A DNA stretch of 64,000 bases from DAIPJH01 sp036770365 (GTDB lineage: Bacteria; Pseudomonadota; Alphaproteobacteria; Rickettsiales; UBA998), in the NCBI GenBank assembly GCA_036770365.1, contig DAIPJH010000004.1, forward strand, positions 99,883-163,882, read 5' to 3'. Position numbers and translations under genes: made by a program. Numbering within the stretch: the stretch's first letter is position 1; every line of letters begins with the position of its first letter. This document shows positions 32,051-40,106 of the stretch, piece by piece. The notes below the pieces were generated by a model. The model was not told the origin of the DNA, did no database searches, and was given only the letters and a program-made list of their open reading frames with translations.

Positions 32051-34248
32051 TATCCGTTCCTCGCTCTATGCCGCCCCATCTGCGCGGCGAGCTTACTCAT
32101 GATTTGCCCTTGGCTTTCCATGAAGCTCTGCGCGTTCGGGGTGGTGATGTTGAAGGTGATATTGTTGCCGCCCATTTTGGTGTTTTTGGGCAGTACGGTT
32201 TCACCCTTTTGCAAAATGGCGGGGAACTCGTCGGGCATCAGGCCATTATGGAAGCGCGGCGCACCCGCGAACGCATAAGCAGGTACAGCGCGGCGGGAAA
32301 CACCCGAAACACCGACAACACCCCCATCATGAAACAGGCTGCCGAAGATACTGCTGAAAATGTCACCACCGCTGCCCTTGGCAAAATCACCCAGCGCACC
32401 CGCAATCGGTCCCGTGATTTGCTGACGAATGAACATTCGCAAAATATCCTGCTCGATAGACTGCACCAAATCACCCAGCTTTTTGAAAGAAAACTCGCCA
32501 GTGGTAACCATATCCACCAGCGTGTCCTCCACCTTGGTGGCCGCGCTGCCGAATAAATCCTCCGCGTTTTTGGCTGCGTTGGTGGCTTCATCGGCATAGC
32601 GTTTGAGCGCACGGCTTGCGCCATCCTCCCATTTATCGCTATCGAGCAAGGACTTGTTGTAAATCTCTTTGAGTTTTACCGAGTAAATCTGCTCGATTTT
32701 GTCGATATATTCCTGGTTGGCTTCGGTCGCGCCGCCGAGATTCTCGATCAGCTTTTCTTTCCACTCATCCAGTGCCTGCTTCGCCAAATCGTAGGAAGGC
32801 TTGGTCTGCAAAAGCGCACGGTTTACTTCCTGAATGGCGCGTTTGCGGGTTTCTTCGCTGTCATCTTTTGTGCTGCCTGAAGATTTTGCCGTCGTTTTGT
32901 TGGCATCGGCCAGCTTTGCCTTGGTGGAGGCATTGAGCGCAGCCAGTGCTTCCCGTGCAGCTTCACTATTTGCATCCCCTTTATTGAGGGCGAGGATCTG
33001 CTTGCGGCGTTCTTCCGCATCCCGCAGGATTTTTTGGCTCGCGGTGAGCGTTACATCCTCATATTCCTTCAGATATTTCTTCTGAAGTTCAAGCAGCTGG
33101 TTATTGCGCCGTTCTGCAGCTGCTTTCTCAGCGGCCGTGCGTGCGTTCTGAGTATCTTCGTCGGCTTTCTTTTGCTCGGCGGCGATCTCATCGTTAATCT
33201 TTTGCAGTTCGCGCTTTTTAGCCTCAAGCCCAGGCGCACTGCCAAGCACGGCAATGTCGAGCTTAGTGCCGAAGCTGTTCTGCAAATCGGCGATTTCTTC
33301 TTCAAGCTGGCTTTTTTGCTGCTCGCGGGTGGGGTTTAATGCTTCCTGCAAGCCGCGCACCGCTTTGGTGAGCAGATTCAGGCTAACTTGCGCCGCGCCC
33401 GATTCGCTGATGGTACGCCCAAAGGATTCCAGCAGATCATCCCACGCATCCCCCAGCTGGTTAGCTGCACCCGTTAAGCCTTGCGCCTGCGCGTCCGCCA
33501 GCCCTTTGGTTTTTTCTTCCAAATGCTCAAGGATAACCGCCTGCGCCGAAGCAATGTCGCCTTGCTTTACAAAGTTCTCGATCACCTCTTTTTGGGTGGG
33601 TGACAGGTCGGAAAACTTCCGCGCCAGCCTGCCAAGCCCTTCCTCGGGTGACTCCAACGCTTTGCCCAACATATCGGCGGCGGAAGGCACATCCGTTCCC
33701 AAACGTACCGCAAGGTCTGCGGAGAGCCGCAGCGCACGGGTGAATGTCTCACCAGCGACGTTTTGGAAAGATACCAGCGAGGAGGCAGCTTGCTGAATAT
33801 CCTCTTTCTTAAAGAGCGTGTTGCCTTCCACCGCCTCACCAAGCGCGGTGATTTCCTGTGCGGTCACACCGGCGGTGAAATCGGTCGCTTTAAGGGCAGC
33901 GTTTAGTTGGTTAAGGGCTTGCTCGGCTTCCTTAAACTCTTTGATCCCACCAGCAACTGCAAGGCCGAGCGTGCCAATGACAGCGGCGGCGGCCAGCCCA
34001 ACGGGACCAAGCCGCGTGAGGCTTGCCCCGAGCGAACCCGTGCCGCCTGCAAGGTTTTCCATGCCATAGCGAACTTGCTCGCTCACCACATTCACCGCCA
34101 CCAGCGACTTGCTGGCGGGAGCTGTGGCCTCCTTGATTTTGGCGAGCGCACGTTGTCCCGCTTCACCAGTGAGGGTTAATTCACGGCGGGTTTTATCGCC
34201 GTCAAGAACCGCTATCCTGATTGAAATGTTCTGCGTTGCTGTTGCCAT
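32050..34248 (-). CDS. Tail tape-measure protein
   Basis: A 732-residue protein, mostly alpha-helical with long coiled coils (~320-490) and a Gly/Ala-rich hydrophobic region (VGLAAAAVIGTLGLAVAGGI, ~85-105). LADAQAQGLTGAANQLGDAW and the C-terminal GEFSFKKLGDLVQSIEQDIL with FRHNG-type end match lambda-family tape-measure proteins. Its length should set tail length. ATG 34248 was chosen; the gene overlaps the frameshifted chaperone extension by 47 bases, as usual in this phage group. Confidence 0.88.
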   Translation of the reverse strand: MATATQNISIRIAVLDGDKTRRELTLTGEAGQRALAKIKEATAPASKSLVAVNVVSEQVRYGMENLAGGTGSLGASLTRLGPVGLAAAAVIGTLGLAVAGGIKEFKEAEQALNQLNAALKATDFTAGVTAQEITALGEAVEGNTLFKKEDIQQAASSLVSFQNVAGETFTRALRLSADLAVRLGTDVPSAADMLGKALESPEEGLGRLARKFSDLSPTQKEVIENFVKQGDIASAQAVILEHLEEKTKGLADAQAQGLTGAANQLGDAWDDLLESFGRTISESGAAQVSLNLLTKAVRGLQEALNPTREQQKSQLEEEIADLQNSFGTKLDIAVLGSAPGLEAKKRELQKINDEIAAEQKKADEDTQNARTAAEKAAAERRNNQLLELQKKYLKEYEDVTLTASQKILRDAEERRKQILALNKGDANSEAAREALAALNASTKAKLADANKTTAKSSGSTKDDSEETRKRAIQEVNRALLQTKPSYDLAKQALDEWKEKLIENLGGATEANQEYIDKIEQIYSVKLKEIYNKSLLDSDKWEDGASRALKRYADEATNAAKNAEDLFGSAATKVEDTLVDMVTTGEFSFKKLGDLVQSIEQDILRMFIRQQITGPIAGALGDFAKGSGGDIFSSIFGSLFHDGGVVGVSGVSRRAVPAYAFAGAPRFHNGLMPDEFPAILQKGETVLPKNTKMGGNNITFNITTPNAQSFMESQGQIMSKLAAQMGRHRARNG

Positions 34249-35004
34249 GATCGCGAATTGCCTCGTGCAACCCAGCCTCGGCATAATCCAGCAGGCGCAA
34301 TAATGCCTGTCGGTCATAGCCGAGTACGTCGGTCACACTTAAAATGGTTGGAATGTCGAACCCTGCGATTTTGCCGCTGGGATAAAGTTTGAACTGGCCG
34401 CTACACCGAAGCAGCACTTCCCATGCCTCGAACCCCTCCATCGAATGCGGTTCGCTTTTGATGTAGGGGCATAACGGCTCGCCCGTTTCGTTTAGCTCGC
34501 CTTTGCTACACGGGAGGGCTTCGTCGTGGCATGTTCTGCAATATCCTGACCCGCCGCCGAAGTGCCATTTACAACGAGCCCAGAGACGTTTCCCTCCGCG
34601 TCCAGTAGGGAAAGTGAAGCGGTGTATTTCTTCCAGAAATCCTGCGCGATGAACCAAATATCCATCAAGTCGTTCACGGCTTGGTCATTCACCACCGCAG
34701 GCGCATCACCCGCGCTGTTCAATACGCCTTGCCACTCGATCACCGCGCCGCGTGCCATTGCCTTGATTAGCAACGCTTCCGAAAGCCCGTGACGGGTTTC
34801 TTCATCATCCACATCGGGCAAATCAGATACATTCGCGCCGACTTCCATGCGGGATTTACGCTCTTGCCGCCAGTCGGTGATCTGCTTGATGACGGAGGAC
34901 TGCGCTGCACTCATGATAGCGGTGGAAAGTGGTCGCACCTTGAGTTTCACTTCGGCAGGCAAATCGAGCCAGTACGGTTCTTTTTGTAGGTTTAATCGTA
35001 GCAT
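34202..35004 (-). CDS. Tail assembly chaperone G-T fusion made by -1 frameshift
   Basis: The short chaperone frame (34492-35004) and an overlapping frame that continues to 34202 are offset by -1. At 34594-34588 the minus strand reads GGGAAAC, in register G-GGA-AAC, a canonical X-XXY-YYZ slippery heptamer that differs in one base from lambda's GGGAAAG. Slippage joins residues 1-139 to 128 further residues (RLWARCKWHFGGGSGYCRTC... and FEAWEVLLRCSGQFKLYPSG), giving ~267 residues. In lambda the G and G-T proteins bind the tape measure during tail assembly. Location just before the tape-measure gene is exactly as expected. Confidence 0.82.
34492..35004 (-). CDS. Tail assembly chaperone (G-like)
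   Basis: The unshifted product is 170 residues: LQKEPYWLDLPAEVKLKVRP at the start is typical of minor tail chaperones of this group, followed by helical segments (LSEALLIKAMARGAVIEWQG). Most ribosomes would finish here; a minority shift at 34594-34588 to make the longer form. It begins 10 bases after the tail-tube gene. Confidence 0.8.
   Translation of the reverse strand: MLRLNLQKEPYWLDLPAEVKLKVRPLSTAIMSAAQSSVIKQITDWRQERKSRMEVGANVSDLPDVDDEETRHGLSEALLIKAMARGAVIEWQGVLNSAGDAPAVVNDQAVNDLMDIWFIAQDFWKKYTASLSLLDAEGNVSGLVVNGTSAAGQDIAEHATTKPSRVAKAS
34588..34594 (-). other. Slippery heptamer GGGAAAC (-1 programmed frameshift)
   Basis: In the chaperone frame the codons are GAG GGA AAC, so both tRNAs can re-pair at GGG AAA after slipping back one base. 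The downstream -1 frame stays open for 128 codons. The heptamer lies 96 bases before the zero-frame stop. Confidence 0.82.
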
Positions 35005-35013
35005 AACGCCTCC

Positions 35014-36288
35014 TTATGGGTAGCTAGTGACATCGTTTTTCAAAACGACGGTGACGGATTTCAAAAGCGCGTCGTCATACACGCCTTGCCAGTTGAAGCT
35101 GGCTTGCACACCGCCTGGTCCCGACACGGGGATGCGCGGTCGCGGCAGATAAACCTCGTGGAATATCCAGGTGAGTGAGAAGTTGTTCCCGTCCAACCCC
35201 GCCAGCTTGTAGGCAAGCTCCAGTTCAATGGCGTTGTTGTTGATCGCGTCATCCACCAGCGTGGTATCGGCAAAGCGCACGTCTATGCTGCCATTCACAT
35301 TGATGATGGTGGGGTCAACCGCTTCAATCAGCCCATCATTGCGGATGGTCGGCACTGCCTGCAATCCGTTCGAATAGGTAAACTGTGCGCCCGTGATATT
35401 GGCCAAAGATGTACCGTTGCGCTTGATCGAGCCATTGAACTGGCTGAATGGCTTATAAACGCGACTGGTGGGCGTGCCGCCTTGCGTGGATGCAAAGCGC
35501 GTTTCCCCCTGTGCGATGATGTTAAGGGTAGCGTTCGCTGCACCTGAACGCTGGAAATTCAATGCCATACTTCCCAACATGCAGCCTGTATGCACGAAAT
35601 AAGCTGGCACATTGGCATGGCCGATTTCCGCCGCGAAAGATGGAAGGCTCGCCGCGCCGCTGACGAAGGTGTGCGTGAAGCCGCCGCCTGAGAGCGTCGC
35701 ACCACTAACCACCCCGTTGGCATTGCCAGAAGCCAGCGTGAAGTTATTGCCCGTTGCCCCCAGCGTATCATGCACGATGTTGAGCTTGGTGCCGCCGCCG
35801 TTGGAATAAGTGGCAGGCGTTATGCTGGCATTGACCGAAGCGTTAAGGTCAGTTGCCAGCTGGGTGAGCGTAGCGTTCAGGTTCGCGCCGATATTGGTTT
35901 GCGTACCCGTCGCACCCGAAGCAACGAATGTCCACGTCACCCCGTTAATGGTGATGGTATGGCTTGCGCTTGGGTTTGCGGTGAAGGTGATGTCACCCGT
36001 TGCCGCCACGCCAGCCGATACAGGGTTGCCGAGTAGCAGTTGCAGCCAGCGGCCAAAGTCGCGGCCTTCCACTGGCACCACCAGATTGCCTTCGTCGTTA
36101 ATCACATCACGGAATGGCGCACGCGGTTCGCGGCCTTGCCCGAGAAGGTCAGAGGAAAGCAGGTTTTGCTCCGCGCTTAAGTCCGAAGACACAAACGCGA
36201 ACTTTTCCCAGTTACCAGTGGGTTTCACACCGTAAGTGGATTCTTTCAAGGCAAGCAACGTCGCTGCCGAGCCATAGGATCGAGCCAT
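35014..36288 (-). CDS. Major tail tube protein with inserted domain
   Basis: The 424-residue protein has a tail-tube framework split by an insertion. The outer parts (MARSYGSAATLLALKESTYG, FRDVINDEGNLVVPVEGRDF, VYKPFSQFNGSIKRNGTSLA and FADTTLVDDAINNNAIEL) fit phage tail tube proteins. Residues ~95-215 are an extra Gly/Thr/Asn-rich beta domain (ITFTANPSASHTITINGVTW ...) probably exposed on the tail surface. It makes the tail's inner tube. Confidence 0.85.
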   Translation of the reverse strand: MARSYGSAATLLALKESTYGVKPTGNWEKFAFVSSDLSAEQNLLSSDLLGQGREPRAPFRDVINDEGNLVVPVEGRDFGRWLQLLLGNPVSAGVAATGDITFTANPSASHTITINGVTWTFVASGATGTQTNIGANLNATLTQLATDLNASVNASITPATYSNGGGTKLNIVHDTLGATGNNFTLASGNANGVVSGATLSGGGFTHTFVSGAASLPSFAAEIGHANVPAYFVHTGCMLGSMALNFQRSGAANATLNIIAQGETRFASTQGGTPTSRVYKPFSQFNGSIKRNGTSLANITGAQFTYSNGLQAVPTIRNDGLIEAVDPTIINVNGSIDVRFADTTLVDDAINNNAIELELAYKLAGLDGNNFSLTWIFHEVYLPRPRIPVSGPGGVQASFNWQGVYDDALLKSVTVVLKNDVTSYP

Positions 36289-36313
36289 AAGATTTACTCC
36301 TGATTAGGGTTGG

Positions 36314-36751
36314 TTAATTGAGCGGGTCGGATGTGAAGTAGCGCACCATCACCTGCACCGTGGCGGCGCGGACGCTGGCAGCTCCTTCAATCGGTTCGTC
36401 TTGAAACTCTGGTGATCTGGCCTCGACCCATTCGGCAAGCCCATCCAGTGTACGGTTGCTTGTGATGACTCCGCTTAATGCCACCAACAGCACGTCCAGC
36501 AGCGCATCGCGGGTGGCCGCATCTGGGTTTTGCACCAGCACTTCCACCGTCACCAAATGTTCGTAAATGTAGGTGAGCGGCGAAAGCAGCACTTCGGGGT
36601 CTTGGGCGATACCATCGCGCATCACCATCATGCCGTTTGTCGGCACTTGCTCTGGCTTATCGAGGTTGCGATAGACCTTGAGCGTGGCTGTTTCGAGCGT
36701 TTTCAGTTTGGTGAAAAGCCGATCCAGCACCTGTTCACGTTTGCTCGGCAT
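36314..36751 (-). CDS. Tail terminator-like / minor tail protein
   Basis: The 145-residue protein (REQVLDRLFTKLKTLETATL, YEHLVTVEVLVQNPD and a beta-rich end VRAATVQVMVRYFTSD) resembles the gpU-type tail terminators that cap the tube and join it to the head. Position between the connector genes and tail tube supports this. It overlaps the upstream gene by 17 bases. Confidence 0.6.
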   Translation of the reverse strand: MPSKREQVLDRLFTKLKTLETATLKVYRNLDKPEQVPTNGMMVMRDGIAQDPEVLLSPLTYIYEHLVTVEVLVQNPDAATRDALLDVLLVALSGVITSNRTLDGLAEWVEARSPEFQDEPIEGAASVRAATVQVMVRYFTSDPLN

Positions 36752-37400
36752 TGGGGGATACCTCTTTCCAATTCTTCAAAATGGTTTGTGGCAGCTGGCC
36801 TTCGCGAGCGTTCACCACGGATTGATAATCCAGACGCTTTTTGAGCTTCACTTGCGGCACCAGCAGAAACATCACCACAGTGGTGAGGCCGCGCCCTGAT
36901 TTGAGCGCGGATTCACTGGCTTTGCGGAAACCACCGCGCTTGCCCGTGCTGGCACGCAGGGAATCCACCACCAGCAGGGAGATTTTCCCTGGGCGATAGA
37001 CAAAGCGCAGCCGCCCCAGCGAATGCTCGGGGAAGTTTGACGGGTTAATCCGCTTTCCACCCACACCACGCTTCGGAGCGGCTTCGGTGGGGATTGCCAG
37101 AAAGAACCCATCTTTGCTTTTGATGAGCGCACCTTCATTGAAAGCACGGATCAGCTTCGGGGCTTTGGAAAATACCCAGCCCGCCGCTGAAATAGATTTC
37201 TGGCCTTTGGGATAGAGCTTGGCTTGCCAGCTTTTGGCGAGCTTATTGCCTAATCCTGCACCCGTCACTTGCCCCCGCAGGTCATTCTTTATGCGTTCGG
37301 TCACCTCCGCCACGCCAGCAGTGACGGCGGCTTCCGCCGCCGCCTTTTGCTGCTCCATGAACTTATGAAGGTTTCCCGTGATAGCTGCTTCAATCCGCAT
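36735..37400 (-). CDS. DUF6441-like phage protein
   Basis: The 221-residue protein begins with a helical region (MEQQKAAAEAAVTAGVAEVT) and has the pattern YPKGQKSISAAGWVFSKAPK ... FFLAIPTEAAP, which I associate with the DUF6441 family of alphaproteobacterial phages. In HK97-like gene orders this position holds a head-tail connector or neck protein. It is basic, and overlaps both neighbours. Confidence 0.65.
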   Translation of the reverse strand: MRIEAAITGNLHKFMEQQKAAAEAAVTAGVAEVTERIKNDLRGQVTGAGLGNKLAKSWQAKLYPKGQKSISAAGWVFSKAPKLIRAFNEGALIKSKDGFFLAIPTEAAPKRGVGGKRINPSNFPEHSLGRLRFVYRPGKISLLVVDSLRASTGKRGGFRKASESALKSGRGLTTVVMFLLVPQVKLKKRLDYQSVVNAREGQLPQTILKNWKEVSPNAEQT

Positions 37401-37701
37401 AACAATCGACCTGCCAGATTAACCGCTCTGGGTCGCGGCGCGGCCTTGCTTGCGTTTTGTAGGTGATGCCGTCGATCATGAACTGGTCACCAGGCACGAT
37501 GGTAGGGCAGTCAGAGACTTGGACTTCCACCACAAGGGTGGGAGTTTCAATCACTGACCCGCCCACATCCTGAAACACGTCTGGCGCACGAGTAATCACG
37601 CGCACCGAACGGTTCGCACCTAACATTGGCAAGAAAAAGGCTGGCTTTGACAGGTTGCGGTCGTTGAAAAGAGCCTGAATCGCTGTTTCAAAAGCCGTCA
37701 T
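37390..37701 (-). CDS. Head-tail joining protein (FII-like)
   Basis: A 103-residue beta-rich protein (VIETPTLVVEVQVSDCPTIV, GDQFMIDGITYKTQARPRRD) resembling lambda FII-type head-tail joining proteins. Its ATG shares one base with the decoration gene's stop (TAATG), so translation is coupled. Confidence 0.7.
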   Translation of the reverse strand: MTAFETAIQALFNDRNLSKPAFFLPMLGANRSVRVITRAPDVFQDVGGSVIETPTLVVEVQVSDCPTIVPGDQFMIDGITYKTQARPRRDPERLIWQVDCYAD

Positions 37702-38036
37702 TAGCTTATGAATGCAGAGTTCAGGCGCACGTTGCCCACCGTATCGCCCGAAGCAGCGGCAGCGGTAGCAACCCCGATTAGCTTGTTCGTAGCAACCGTG
37801 GTTGTGCAGTTACGCGCCGCGTTGTCCCAGTAGATTAACGCGCCGACTGTCCATGCAGCACCCGTTGCTTTCGTGAGGGTGAACACGCCGTCGGTGATCG
37901 CTTCCACCTCGGTGCTGATGGCGGCATCACCTGATGCCACACCAAAGAGGGAACCAACCAGCAAGCCTTGACCAGAAGTCAGGGCATACGGGGCTGTGAG
38001 GGTCAATGTTTTGCCCTCCATTACAAAGTTCTTCAT
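37701..38036 (-). CDS. DUF2190-family capsid decoration protein
   Basis: The 111-residue protein (MKNFVMEGKTLTLTAPYALT, GALIYWDNAARNCTTTVATN, AAAASGDTVGNVRLNSAF) matches the DUF2190 family of small head decoration or stabilisation proteins. ATG 38036 follows AAAAAAGGAGAAT. A terminator-like hairpin lies between it and the capsid gene. Confidence 0.85.
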   Translation of the reverse strand: MKNFVMEGKTLTLTAPYALTSGQGLLVGSLFGVASGDAAISTEVEAITDGVFTLTKATGAAWTVGALIYWDNAARNCTTTVATNKLIGVATAAAASGDTVGNVRLNSAFIS

Positions 38037-38058
38037 AAGATTCTCCTTTTTTAGATAC

Positions 38059-38082
38059 AAAAAAAGCGGCTCAAGAGCCGCT
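38059..38082 (-). terminator. Terminator downstream of the capsid gene
   Basis: AGCGGCT and AGCCGCT form a seven-base stem with a four-base loop, followed on the minus strand by seven T. It would lower expression of the connector and tail genes relative to the capsid. Confidence 0.75.
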
Positions 38083-38108
38083 GGGTTACGTCGTCAGTTG
38101 GAAAAGGC

Positions 38109-40106
38109 TTATGCGCCTGGGTTTCTCCAGAAGCCGCGCCAGTCAATCGCTTTAGCCGCGAAATCGAGGCGTGCTTTCAGTTCCACACCATCGACATCAA
38201 AGCCAACACGACTTTCGAGATACACGCCTTCCTGACCTTCGAGATACGCATATTCAATCGTATCAATCTGGGCAGGATCTGCGGCGAGATACCAAGAAAT
38301 TGCCGAAGCCGCATCGAGGCGCGGTTCTGCGATCACCTGCAACTTATTAGCAAACGGATTGTAGTCGCTGCTCTTGGTGTAGATGATGTTGGTCTGCGTC
38401 ACGAATTGTTCGGCCACGGTTTCAATGGCGGCAGGCACCAGCAGATACTTGGCCATGACGTTGATAAAGCGTCCGTTCAAGCCTTTCTGCTTCCGCATAC
38501 CCGCACGACCATCGCCCAGCGTTGCCACGCTGATGACTGCGCCAGCACCTGCAAGGTTGCCGTGGTTGGCATGGAACAAGGCTGTTCCGTCACCCATCGT
38601 CGGGTTGCTGGTGATGATGCCCCATACCGTATCGCTCTCTAAGTCAGCGGCGGCACGTCCAAACATTTCAGGCAAGCGAGTGAATGCCCCCAGATCATCG
38701 TTGATGATGGTCTGACGGGTGACAGCCACGACCTTGCCGTAAGTGGCAAGCGCGTATTGTTCCCGAGCTTCACCCACCGTGCCGCGTTTGAATTCGCCAG
38801 ACTCGTTCACCTTATCCAGCGAAGGCGCATCGCCCAGCTGTGTGCGTGCGATGGTCTTGAAATCGGGGTTGGTGGTTTGGCGGGAAAACCCTTTGAAGGT
38901 TTGCGGTGCCGCTTCATAGGCACTGCGAAGGGTTTTGTTCGCCACGTTTGCCAGAATGAACGGAAAATCGCTGTTGGAATGCAATCCACCGCGAGTTTCA
39001 AGCCCCAGCATCATGCCTGCCACTTCCGATTTGGAAAGACCACGCGCCCGAACGCCACGACGCTCAAGCAAATCACGACCCATTTCCATCAGCGACATGC
39101 CGCGATACTCACGCGCACCATCATCCAGCTTGTATTTTTGCGGATCATGGCGGTGTAGCAGCGCATTTTCCACCATCGCACGCGCCGAATCCATCTCATC
39201 GCGCACAATCGAAACATGCGGACGGATTTCATTGGCAGGGCTGCTGCGGCGTTCCAGTTCATCCAACACCAGCTTGCGTGCCTGAGTGACGGCAATGCCA
39301 TCATTCACCAGCTTTTGCGCGAAACTATCGGGCAACATGGCTGCACGGGTGATTTTGGTGATTTCTGCTACACGGCTCCGCTCAACCAACGCGCCTTCGG
39401 CACGCAGCTGATCGGGTTGGGTCGTATCCGCCGCGTCTGCCTGTGTTTCAGCGGCGGCGGTTGCCGACGGGTTCTCCGTGTGATCGGGGAAGTCAGTCGG
39501 CTGGGTTTCATTGTACGTCATAGAACGGTTCTCCTTTGGGGGTTGGTAGTTAAGAATCTCACACGGGAATGTGTGAGGGTTGGAACGGATGCCAGCACCT
39601 GCATCCGCGCCGATAGGAACCAACGAAATTTCGTATGGCTCCCAATCGACGGCACGGTAAAGCGGCACCGCGCCATCACTGCGAATGACCTCGTATCGGT
39701 GGACACGATAGCCAACGCTGACATTGCGGATGATGCCATCCCGAATCTTGCGAAGTATGGGTTCGCTTTCCTGGCCGCCGTCGATCTTCAGGCTGGCATA
39801 GCCAAGCCCGTCCTCGATGCGTGCGCTGCCGCCCACCACCACGCCCTTGATATTCTCAAGCGCGAAGTCGCTATGCGTATCGAGTACGGGGGCAGCACCA
39901 GAGTTCAGCCTACCGAGGCGCACGGAGGTGGGGTTCACCACCAGTTCCTCGTCATACATCTCATCGGCCATGAAATTGTAACGCCGCACCACCGCGCCCG
40001 TGGTGAAAATGACATTGAACACGCGGTCTTCCGATTCCGCGTCCAGTGTCGCCATTCGCGTTTGCAGTGGCAGATTACTCGTTTGAAGGTTTGGTGGTTT
40101 GGTCAT
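38109..40106 (-). CDS. Prohead protease-major capsid protein fusion
   Basis: The 665-residue protein joins two functions. Residues ~1-200 are an HK97-type prohead serine protease (VFNVIFTTGAVVRRYNFMAD, His in VLDTHSDFALENIKG, Ser in IIRNVSVGYRVHRYEV, and WEPYEISLVPIGADAG). A Gln/Thr/Ala-rich linker follows, and residues ~350-665 are a major capsid protein (MLGLETRGGLHSNSDFPFIL, TYGKVVAVTRQTIINDDLGA, GTALFHANHGNLAG). The protease would release mature capsid protein. ATG 40106 follows GGAG and overlaps the portal gene by 32 bases. Confidence 0.92.
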   Translation of the reverse strand: MTKPPNLQTSNLPLQTRMATLDAESEDRVFNVIFTTGAVVRRYNFMADEMYDEELVVNPTSVRLGRLNSGAAPVLDTHSDFALENIKGVVVGGSARIEDGLGYASLKIDGGQESEPILRKIRDGIIRNVSVGYRVHRYEVIRSDGAVPLYRAVDWEPYEISLVPIGADAGAGIRSNPHTFPCEILNYQPPKENRSMTYNETQPTDFPDHTENPSATAAAETQADAADTTQPDQLRAEGALVERSRVAEITKITRAAMLPDSFAQKLVNDGIAVTQARKLVLDELERRSSPANEIRPHVSIVRDEMDSARAMVENALLHRHDPQKYKLDDGAREYRGMSLMEMGRDLLERRGVRARGLSKSEVAGMMLGLETRGGLHSNSDFPFILANVANKTLRSAYEAAPQTFKGFSRQTTNPDFKTIARTQLGDAPSLDKVNESGEFKRGTVGEAREQYALATYGKVVAVTRQTIINDDLGAFTRLPEMFGRAAADLESDTVWGIITSNPTMGDGTALFHANHGNLAGAGAVISVATLGDGRAGMRKQKGLNGRFINVMAKYLLVPAAIETVAEQFVTQTNIIYTKSSDYNPFANKLQVIAEPRLDAASAISWYLAADPAQIDTIEYAYLEGQEGVYLESRVGFDVDGVELKARLDFAAKAIDWRGFWRNPGA

